Shown: positions 44,281 through 51,680 of the stretch, piece by piece
Layout: every line of letters begins with the position of its first letter
Numbering within the stretch: position 1 is the stretch's first letter
Assembly: GCA_944324085.1 (NCBI GenBank)
Contig: CALUUX010000045.1
Location: 1-51,680 of the forward strand
From: an uncultured Mailhella sp.
GTDB lineage: Bacteria; Desulfobacterota; Desulfovibrionia; Desulfovibrionales; Desulfovibrionaceae
Direction of reading: 5' to 3'
Length of the DNA: 51,680 nt
Translations under genes and position numbers: made by a program
Notes under the pieces: generated by a model
The model's database searches: none
What the model was told of the DNA's origin: nothing
The model's input: the letters and a program-made list of their open reading frames with translations, nothing else

Positions 44281-44991
44281 CTATTTCACCTTCAACGCGT
44301 CATCCAGTCCGGAAAGCAGACGTCCGCGTTCCAGACGGAAACGCCTGTCCATTCTGCCGTGCATCACCTGCTCGTGCGTCACCACCAGCAGCGTGCACCC
44401 TTCCGATCGGGCCAGATCCACCAGTTCATCGGTCACGAGCTGCGCGTTGCTCCTATCCAGACTGGCCGTTGGTTCATCGGCCAGCAGCACCGACGGACGA
44501 AAAAGCACGGCCCTGGCCATGGCCACGCGCTGCTGTTCCCCGCGGGAAAACACGCCCGTGGATGCCTCAGTCCGACGTATGCCAAGCCGACGGAGCAGAT
44601 CCCGCGCGCGATCCCGCAAATCCTCGGGAATGGAAAAATGACGGAATGTGGCGGGCAAAAGCACGTTTTCCATGGCGGACAGGTGGGGAAACAACTGAAA
44701 ATCCTGAAATATCATGCCCACATGACGTCCGCGCCAGGCGTCACGACGCCCCTCCGGCATGACGGTCAGCTCGTCCTCGCCCCAGCGGATTTCGCAGCCC
44801 TGACAGGGGTCGGGCAACACAAGACCGCAAAGAAGGTTGAGCAGCGACGTCTTGCCGGAACCGGAATCTCCGTAAATGCCCACCAGCGCGCCGCCGGGCA
44901 AATCCAGTTCCGGAATGTCCAGCACGCGGCGCACGCCGCTCCCGTCCTGAACGCTGTAGCGGATATTCCGCAAATGAAGATCGTTATCCAT
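44281..44991 (-). CDS. ABC transporter ATPase (LolD/MacB-like)
   Basis: Single nucleotide-binding domain of 236 residues. Walker A is GDSGSGKTS (about 42-50), the Q-loop MIFQDFQLFPHLSAMENVLLP, signature FSRGEQQRVAMARA, Walker B VLLADEPTASLD and the H-loop VTHEQ. Note the signature starts FSRGE instead of LSGGE. It is the LolD type that pairs with FtsX-like permeases. The start is six bases from the stop of the periplasmic protein gene, with GAGGA upstream; the permease follows 36 bases later. Confidence 0.92.
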   Translation of the reverse strand: MDNDLHLRNIRYSVQDGSGVRRVLDIPELDLPGGALVGIYGDSGSGKTSLLNLLCGLVLPDPCQGCEIRWGEDELTVMPEGRRDAWRGRHVGMIFQDFQLFPHLSAMENVLLPATFRHFSIPEDLRDRARDLLRRLGIRRTEASTGVFSRGEQQRVAMARAVLFRPSVLLADEPTASLDRSNAQLVTDELVDLARSEGCTLLVVTHEQVMHGRMDRRFRLERGRLLSGLDDALKVK

Positions 44992-44997
44992 GCTTCC

Positions 44998-45432
44998 TCA
45001 CAGCTTATGGAAGGTGGCGTTCCGCAGGCGAAGCTGACTCACGAAGCCGGTGCGCTCATCCGTCCAGGAACCGACCTCCAGCTCGCCTTCCACCTCAATG
45101 ACCGCGTTGTTCTGCACAAAACGCTGCTTTTCCGAGAGATACACCACCAGAATATTGTCCGGCCAGTCCGAATCGGATTGGCAGAACGGACACAACGCCA
45201 CAGGCTCGCGGGTGAGAACAAAGAAATCCGCGTCCGCTTTCAGCGGCGGAGCCATGAATCCGCGAATGGAAATCCACTTTCCTTCGGAAGACAGCACCTT
45301 GTCGGAAAAACGCAGCCCCAGCGCGCCTCCTCCGCTGTACAATTCGTCGAAACTCAGACGCCGCTCCGTTCCGGCGTCGGCGACCTGGACGCCAAGAACA
45401 AAACAAAGCAGCACGGCCAGCCAACTTTTCAT
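44998..45432 (-). CDS. Periplasmic CxxC protein of the ABC operon
   Basis: 144 residues with a cleavable signal peptide (MKSWLAVLLCFVLGVQVADA-GT). The mature protein is beta-rich and contains SIRGFMAPPL, then VALCPFCQSDSDWPDN, whose CPFC is a thioredoxin-like or metal-binding CxxC, and a C-terminal strand-rich part EVEGELEVGSW. The pattern 'I-x-G-F-M-x-P' followed by a cysteine pair recalls DUF3299 proteins, but I am not sure. It heads a three-gene operon with an MacB/Lol-type ATPase and permease, so it may hand over or bind the cargo or a metal/haem. Confidence 0.8.
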   Translation of the reverse strand: MKSWLAVLLCFVLGVQVADAGTERRLSFDELYSGGGALGLRFSDKVLSSEGKWISIRGFMAPPLKADADFFVLTREPVALCPFCQSDSDWPDNILVVYLSEKQRFVQNNAVIEVEGELEVGSWTDERTGFVSQLRLRNATFHKL

Positions 45433-45530
45433 ATCGTATTCCGTTGTGAAATGGGTTGGAACGCCAAAACGCTCTTCCCTCGCGAGGGCGCGTTATCCGC
45501 GCATGCTCCGGGAAGGACGGCGTCCGTTTC

Positions 45531-45562
45531 AAGAAAGGCGCCCCGAACATTCGGAGCGCCCG
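45531..45562 (-). terminator. Terminator of the alkaline phosphatase gene
   Basis: On the minus strand GGCGCTCCGAA/TTCGGGGCGCC (one T-G pair) followed by TTTCTT. It lies about 45 bases behind the phosphatase stop codon, before the ABC operon. Confidence 0.7.
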
Positions 45563-45607
45563 CTCATCGCAGAGGGGAGACCTACGCCTCCCCTCCCATC
45601 CTTCACC

Positions 45608-47344
45608 CTAGTTGCCGAGGGCCATGGCTTCCGCCATGATGCGGAAAATTTCCGTGCTGTTCATGAAACCGTGTATCTGATCGGCGTTCGGACCTCTCGC
45701 TCCCACCACCAGGTCGTCGATGGCGTGCACGCCCGTGGACTCGGTGCGGGGAAGATTGCCGGGCACAAACTGCGCTCCGGGCACATCCTTATACGCCGCG
45801 TTGGCGATATAGTGGCCGTTCTCATCCTTCACCGCGGGAACGAACGGGCCGTCCAGCTTGGGGCGATAGGTCTCGTAGTGATCGGGATAGTTGCCGATGA
45901 AGGCGGCAAGACGCTTGCTCACGTTCACGCTGTCGGGATAACCGTCGCCGTCGGCGTCCTTGTAGTTGGGATAACCGGCCGCGGCATAGATACCCACCTT
46001 GTCTCTCATCAGTTCGCCGGGCAGATTGTCGTCCACGGTGCCGATGATGCTCAGCGCGTGCGTGTGGTCGCCGGTGACGATAAGCAGCGTGTCGGGGTTG
46101 GCGTCGCAGAAGGCCTGCGCCTGCGCCACGACCTTGTCAAACATGATGGTGTCATAAATGGCGCGTTCCCAGTCCAGGGGATGCGTGTACTTATCCACGA
46201 GACCGGCTTCCAGCATCAGGAAGAATCCGTTGGGATTCTTGGAAAGCACCTTGAGCGCGGCGTTCATGGAATCGGTAAGGTCGGGCTGATCCGGGAACTT
46301 GGATACCGTTCCCTTCTTCAGCTGCTTGCGGTCGAGCGCGCCGTCAAGGTTGCCGGTATGGAACAGACCGAGAAGACGATCAGGCGTCTTTTCCATAACG
46401 TTCATGAGTTCCGTGCGCGTTGTGGCCAGCGCGTAACCGGCCTTGCGGAAATCTTCCACATAGTCCTTTTCATCCTTGCGCTTGGAACCGGGCACCGTGC
46501 GGGGCAGAAAATACGCGGAGCCGCCGCCGATGAGCACTTCAGGCCGTATGCCGGCGAACATGCCCACTATGGCCGCCTTTTCCGAACGCTTGCGGGTATG
46601 GGAAACCACGGAAGCGGGCGTGGCGTCTTCCACTTCGGCGTCGGAAACGATGCCAATGGACTTGTTGGTCTTGCGGCGAAGCAACTCGGCGATATTTTCC
46701 TGACGCGGATCGTCAAAAGGATCCTTGGTGCGGTCGGCGTACACGCCGATGGCGTTCACGCTGGACTTGTGACCGGTCATGTACGCGGACGCGGTATTGG
46801 CGGAGTCGGCGGCTATGGAATCCACGCTGCAGGTGCCGAGCATGCCTGTGTAAGGCAGCGTGTCCATGGAAAGATAACCATTGTACATGCCGTTGGTCAC
46901 GCCCTTGGAAAGCAGTCGGGCTCCGGTGCGGTGACCCATGCTCAAACCGTCAGCGATAAGCAGAATAACGTTCTTGGCCTTAGCCTTTTCCGGCGTGCCG
47001 TACACGTCCCACGCCGCGCGCGCCTCTTCCTTGCCGTCCTTGGCGGTCACGGCGTACTTGCCGGGCTTCAGGGAAACGTTGCGCAGAAGAATGGCGGAAC
47101 CCTTTCCTTCCTCGTTCTTGATGAATTCCGGCTTCGCGCCGAACACGTCGGCCACGCTCTTGCCGTTGATGCGCACGTCAATGTCGGACTGGCTGAGTTC
47201 GCGGTCGAATTCCACCTTGAAGTCGAATTTCGACGTACCCAGGAAACGCGCGGTATCCACGGGATAGATGGCCGGCGCGGCCTGAGCCGTGGCGGTCAGA
47301 AGCGCCATGCCCAGGCACAGCGGCATCATCACGGTAGCTTTCAT
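45608..47344 (-). CDS. Alkaline phosphatase (PhoA superfamily)
   Basis: Secreted phosphomonoesterase of 578 residues. The signal peptide ends in AQA-AP (about residue 22). Unusually, an N-terminal beta-sandwich-like domain (about 25-115) precedes the catalytic domain. This begins with VILLIADGLSMGHRTGARLL (first metal Asp) and has the nucleophile Ser in DSANTASAYMTG, EVLIGGGSAYF, LEAGLVDKYTHPLDWERA and TGDHTHALS (zinc-binding Asp/His). A segment DADGDGYPDS near residue 455 looks like a calcium-binding loop inserted before the last part, which ends in STGVHAIDDLVVGARG, with His of the last zinc site. Phosphate starvation control is likely; a candidate PhoB-type region lies upstream. Confidence 0.93.
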   Translation of the reverse strand: MKATVMMPLCLGMALLTATAQAAPAIYPVDTARFLGTSKFDFKVEFDRELSQSDIDVRINGKSVADVFGAKPEFIKNEEGKGSAILLRNVSLKPGKYAVTAKDGKEEARAAWDVYGTPEKAKAKNVILLIADGLSMGHRTGARLLSKGVTNGMYNGYLSMDTLPYTGMLGTCSVDSIAADSANTASAYMTGHKSSVNAIGVYADRTKDPFDDPRQENIAELLRRKTNKSIGIVSDAEVEDATPASVVSHTRKRSEKAAIVGMFAGIRPEVLIGGGSAYFLPRTVPGSKRKDEKDYVEDFRKAGYALATTRTELMNVMEKTPDRLLGLFHTGNLDGALDRKQLKKGTVSKFPDQPDLTDSMNAALKVLSKNPNGFFLMLEAGLVDKYTHPLDWERAIYDTIMFDKVVAQAQAFCDANPDTLLIVTGDHTHALSIIGTVDDNLPGELMRDKVGIYAAAGYPNYKDADGDGYPDSVNVSKRLAAFIGNYPDHYETYRPKLDGPFVPAVKDENGHYIANAAYKDVPGAQFVPGNLPRTESTGVHAIDDLVVGARGPNADQIHGFMNSTEIFRIMAEAMALGN

Positions 47345-47811
47345 AACTTCCTCCAGGTTTGTTTTCAGCTGTCGCCACTATGTCGAAAGCCTGTTTCTCC
47401 CCTGTGAAGTCGCCATAAATTATTTATGAAGAAAGAAGACGCGAATATGAAAAACTATGAAAGAAACATGACGTCGTTTTTCTCGACGACAACGACCTTC
47501 CCCTTTTTATGACGAGCCCTCGTCCGCTTCTGGAAAGCCCCAAAACGACGCGCGACTCTTTGCGAAAACAACGGACACCGCCTGTTTGAATAACGGATCC
47601 CCGACCTCTCCGACGCCGGAAAACGACGCGTTAACGCAAAAAGGGACGTCCCTTGCGGGACATCCCTTTTCTGGTATTCTTTCAGCATGGCGACCGGATG
47701 AACCGTTCCGCGCCCGTCCGCTTCTCCAACAGACATTTCTGTGGAGATCGACCCGACGTTTTGCGGTCGCTTCGCATTTCCCGAAGGAAACGCTCCGGCA
47801 CGATACCGATA
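47345..47811 (-). promoter_or_regulatory. Alkaline phosphatase upstream region with possible PhoB site and operator
   Basis: This 467-base gap holds the phosphatase leader and the atp terminator. On the minus strand CTTTCAT, 3 bases, TTTTCAT (47447-47463) resembles a Pho-box half-site pair, though the spacing is one base shorter than the usual 11-base repeat. A 7-1-7 inverted repeat CATAAAT-T-ATTTATG (47414-47428) overlaps a plausible -10 (TAAATA). The SD GGAGGA is six bases before the ATG. The rest, 47470-47637, has no gene I can support. Confidence 0.35.
47637..47670 (-). terminator. Terminator of the atp operon
   Basis: On the minus strand AAAAGGGATGTCCC/GGGACGTCCCTTTT with loop GCAA and a T5 end. 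It lies 140 bases behind atpC. Confidence 0.9.
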
Positions 47812-48210
47812 TCAGCGTCTGGCCACGCGGATGCGGGCGATGGCCCGGGTCAACGCGAGCTCGGCGCGATGCACGTCCGTGTCAGGCTTGGGATCGGACA
47901 AACGCTGTTCAGCGCGAGCCTTGGCCTGTTCCGCTCTGTCCACGTCGATGTCGGCGGCCAGTTCGGCGGCTTCCGCCAGAATGGTCACCTTGTTGTCGGC
48001 AATCTGGGCAAAGCCTCCAGACACAAAGACCCATTTCGTCGCGCCGCCCTGACGGTAGTACAGGTCGCCAATCTTCAACGCGGAAAGCATGGCCGCGTGG
48101 GAAGGCATGAGACCGAACTGACCGTCCACGCCGCTTGCGCCCACATAGTCCACATCCGCCTGAAGCACAACCTTGTCGGGAGTGACGATATCGAGACGAA
48201 GACCTTCCAT
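47812..48210 (-). CDS. atpC: F1 ATP synthase subunit epsilon
   Basis: 132 residues. N-terminal beta-sandwich (LRLDIVTPDKVVLQADVDYVGASGVDGQFGLMPSHA), then a C-terminal pair of helices with DVDRAEQAKARAEQRL and ELALTRAIARIRVARR. Part of the central stalk; couples rotation and inhibits ATP hydrolysis. It follows atpD with a 12-base gap and has an SD (GGAG). Last gene of the operon. Confidence 0.96.
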   Translation of the reverse strand: MEGLRLDIVTPDKVVLQADVDYVGASGVDGQFGLMPSHAAMLSALKIGDLYYRQGGATKWVFVSGGFAQIADNKVTILAEAAELAADIDVDRAEQAKARAEQRLSDPKPDTDVHRAELALTRAIARIRVARR

Positions 48211-48222
48211 AGCGGTCTCCTC

Positions 48223-49638
<1,416 letters not shown>

Positions 49639-49647
49639 CTAATGCTC

Positions 49648-50526
49648 CTACTGGCTTTGCTGCGCATTTGCGCCGCCAACGATATCGATAAGTTCGTTGG
49701 TGATGGCAGCCTGACGGGTCTTGTTGTAAAGAAGCGTCAGAGAATTGGTCAGTTCGTCGCAGTTGCGCGTGGCGTTGTCCATAGCGGCCATGCGCGCTGC
49801 GTTTTCGCTGGCGGAGTTGTCGAGAAGTCCGCGATAGATCTGAACGTTGACGTAGCGAGGCAGCAGTTCGGCCAGAAGAACCCCGACTTCGGGTTCATAC
49901 AGGCATTCCGCCGCCGGCTTGCCTTCGTCTTCCTCCTTCGCGGAGGAGGTCACCGGCAGAAGCGCCATATTCGTGGGAATCTGACGCGTCATGCCCGCAA
50001 ACTCGCTGTACACGAGGTAGACTTCGTCGGCCTCGCCGCTTTCATAAAGCTGCGACACCTTTCCGCCAAGACGGGCCGCCAGGCGAAAATCGAAGGAACC
50101 CATGACGTCTCCGTACGATTCGATGATCTCGTAGGAGGTCTTGCGCACCGCGTCGCGGCCTTTCCGGCCCACGCAGATGAACCGGACGGTCAGCCCCTCG
50201 TCGGTCTTGGCGCGGGCCAGATCGAGAGCGGTCGATATCAGGTTGACGTTGAAGCCCCCGCACAGGCCGCGGTCGGAGGAAAGCAGAACGATCACCGCCG
50301 ACGCGACATGCTTGTGAACCTGAAGCAGCGGATGCGCCGCTTCTTCCGTTCTGGCGGCAAGATCGCCCAGCATCTCGCCGAACTTTTCCGCGTAGGGGCG
50401 GAAACGCTCAATGCGATTCTGGGCGCCGCGCAGCTTCGCCGAGGCGACCATGCCCATGGCCCTCGTAATCTGCTTGGTCTTGCCGACGCCAGCTATCTGG
50501 AGTTTTACATCTTTCAACGAAGGCAT
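49648..50526 (-). CDS. atpG: F1 ATP synthase subunit gamma
   Basis: 292-residue central shaft. The N-terminal helix DVKLQIAGVGKTKQITRAMGMVASAKLRGAQ and the C-terminal helix ARMAAMDNATRNCDELTNSLTLLYNKTRQAAITNEL form the coiled coil that enters the alpha-beta hexamer. SSDRGLCGGFNVNL is the conserved central-domain motif. It lies 12 bases upstream of atpD and 3 bases behind atpA. Confidence 0.97.
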   Translation of the reverse strand: MPSLKDVKLQIAGVGKTKQITRAMGMVASAKLRGAQNRIERFRPYAEKFGEMLGDLAARTEEAAHPLLQVHKHVASAVIVLLSSDRGLCGGFNVNLISTALDLARAKTDEGLTVRFICVGRKGRDAVRKTSYEIIESYGDVMGSFDFRLAARLGGKVSQLYESGEADEVYLVYSEFAGMTRQIPTNMALLPVTSSAKEEDEGKPAAECLYEPEVGVLLAELLPRYVNVQIYRGLLDNSASENAARMAAMDNATRNCDELTNSLTLLYNKTRQAAITNELIDIVGGANAQQSQ

Positions 50527-50529
50527 GAG

Positions 50530-51680
50530 TTACCCCCGCGCCTTGAAGGATACCTTGAACTCTTTGATGGCCGCGGAAAGACGGGCTTCCAGATCGTCGT
50601 CCAGCTTCTTGCGATCGCGGATATCGGCGAGGATATCGGGCTTTTCGGTACGAAGCATTTCCAGCATGCCGCCTTCGAACGGCAGCACGTCTTTCACCTC
50701 GATGTCGTCCAGGAAGCCGCGGGAAGCCGCGTAGATGGAGGCCACCTGCTCTTCCGTGGGCATGGGATGATACTGAGGCTGCTTGAGCAGTTCCGTCATG
50801 CGCGCGCCGCGATCGAGAATGGCCTTGGTGTCCTTGTCCAGATCGGAACCGAACTGGGCGAAGGCCGCCATTTCGCGATAGTGGGCGAGGTCGAGACGCA
50901 GAGAGCCAGCGACCTGCTTCATGGCCTTGATCTGAGCGGCGCCGCCCACGCGGGACACGGAAATGCCCACGTTGATGGCGGGACGGATGCCGGCGTTGAA
51001 CAGGTTGGTTTCCAGGAACACCTGACCGTCGGTGATGGAAATCACGTTGGTGGGGATGTAGGCGGAAACGTCGCCGGCCTGCGTTTCGATGACGGGCAGG
51101 GCCGTCAGAGAACCGGCGCCCAAATCGTCGCTGAGCTTGGCCGCGCGTTCGAGCAGACGGGAGTGCAGATAGAACACGTCGCCGGGGAAGGCTTCACGTC
51201 CCGGAGGACGACGGAGCAGCAGGGACATCTGGCGGTAAGCCACGGCCTGCTTGGAAAGGTCGTCGTAAATGATGAGGGCGTGCTCGCCGTTGTCGCGGTA
51301 GTATTCAGCCATGGTGCAGCCGGAATACGGAGCGATGTACTGCAAAGGCGCGGATTCCGAAGCGGAGGCGGACACGATGGTGGTGTATTCCATGGCGCCG
51401 TGCTGACGCAGGGTTTCCGCGACCAGAGCCACGGTGGACTTCTTCTGGCCGATGGCCACATAGAAGCAGTGCACGCCGGTGCCCTTCTGGGCAAGTATGG
51501 CGTCCACGCAGATGGCGGTCTTGCCCACCTGGCGGTCGCCGATGATAAGTTCGCGCTGGCCGCGGCCGATGGGCGTGATGGCGTCGATGGCCTTGATGCC
51601 CGTGACCATGGGTTCGTGAACGCTCTTGCGCTGCATGATGCCGGGAGCCTTGAGCTCCACGGGACGGATTTCCGTGCTTT
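50530..51680 (-). CDS. atpA: F1 ATP synthase subunit alpha (5' end beyond the window)
   Basis: C-terminal 383 codons or so of the non-catalytic nucleotide-binding subunit; the reading frame runs off the window edge at 51680, so the true start and the N-terminal part lie outside. The visible part begins before [20 protein letters not shown]. Walker A is [10 protein letters not shown], and further hallmarks are [72 protein letters not shown] (cited as region), and [17 protein letters not shown]. Upstream partners (delta, b) must follow outside the window. Confidence 0.97.
   Translation of the reverse strand, partial: STEIRPVELKAPGIMQRKSVHEPMVTGIKAIDAITPIGRGQRELIIGDRQVGKTAICVDAILAQKGTGVHCFYVAIGQKKSTVALVAETLRQHGAMEYTTIVSASASESAPLQYIAPYSGCTMAEYYRDNGEHALIIYDDLSKQAVAYRQMSLLLRRPPGREAFPGDVFYLHSRLLERAAKLSDDLGAGSLTALPVIETQAGDVSAYIPTNVISITDGQVFLETNLFNAGIRPAINVGISVSRVGGAAQIKAMKQVAGSLRLDLAHYREMAAFAQFGSDLDKDTKAILDRGARMTELLKQPQYHPMPTEEQVASIYAASRGFLDDIEVKDVLPFEGGMLEMLRTEKPDILADIRDRKKLDDDLEARLSAAIKEFKVSFKARG

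Noticed and set aside
43336..47407. Two long plus-strand frames over the ABC trio and alkaline phosphatase
   Set aside because: Antisense to genes with full motif sets; no SD and no domain.

Overview
The window is a stretch of GC-rich chromosome from a Gram-negative bacterium, most likely a member of the Desulfovibrionales (Desulfovibrionaceae). The pointers are lineage-typical neighbourhoods, recalled rather than searched: Nif3-like gene / zinc-ribbon gene / rnpB / fused ispDF; merR-like / rpe / tkt / pgk; ileS / lspA; and an F1 ATPase operon. Gram-negative envelope genes are abundant (RND pump, lipoproteins, lipid A-type glycosyltransferases). No tRNA, rRNA operon, insertion sequence, prophage or CRISPR array was seen, so most of the window looks like ordinary chromosome.

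Layout. 1-4.4 kb: RND efflux adaptor and pump, closed by a strong terminator. 4.8-5.3 kb: a lone GNAT acetyltransferase. 12.4-5.4 kb (minus strand): a BMP-family (nucleoside-type) ABC importer in the order substrate-binding protein, two permeases, an MFS drug exporter lodged inside the operon, the duplicated ATPase, and an unrecognised 163-residue protein. 13.3-12.6 kb (minus): DsbA-like oxidoreductase. 13.6-18.3 kb (plus): Nif3-like protein, coiled-coil zinc-ribbon protein, RNase P RNA, IspDF and a flavoprotein. 18.7-24.3 kb (plus): five genes that read as a pathway: UDP-glucose dehydrogenase, UDP-glucuronate 4-epimerase-like enzyme, polyprenyl-phosphate glycosyltransferase, LABN-domain membrane protein and GT39/ArnT-like transferase. 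The natural inference is uronic acid (probably galacturonate) modification of lipid A or core. 28.8-24.5 kb (minus): MerR-like regulator, rpe, tkt, pgk. 34.4-29.2 kb (minus): DEAD-box helicase, an unknown protein, TrmI and an ABC-F ATPase, i.e. RNA and translation functions. 39.5-34.7 kb (minus): ileS, lspA, a small membrane protein and a CpoB/YbgF-like lipoprotein. 39.8-42.9 kb: a small membrane protein, a frameshifted LTA-synthase-type gene on the minus strand and a metallo-beta-lactamase-fold hydrolase. 45.4-43.1 kb (minus): a three-gene ABC system with a periplasmic CxxC protein. 47.3-45.6 kb (minus): alkaline phosphatase. 51.7-47.8 kb (minus): atpA (cut by the window edge), atpG, atpD, atpC.

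The most unusual item is the LTA-synthase/phosphoglycerol-transferase-like gene at 40296-41910. A run of seven G's (minus strand) breaks the frame exactly at the conserved Gly-Asp-His motif that supplies metal ligands. Removing a single G restores a 537-residue protein. This is either a phase-variable switch over a surface polymer or lipid modification, a recent null mutation, or a homopolymer sequencing error. Other points for a second look are the uronic acid modification operon with a structured leader, the MFS gene inside the BMP importer operon, and the periplasmic CxxC/ABC trio. All calls come from reading the sequence. No database search was run.
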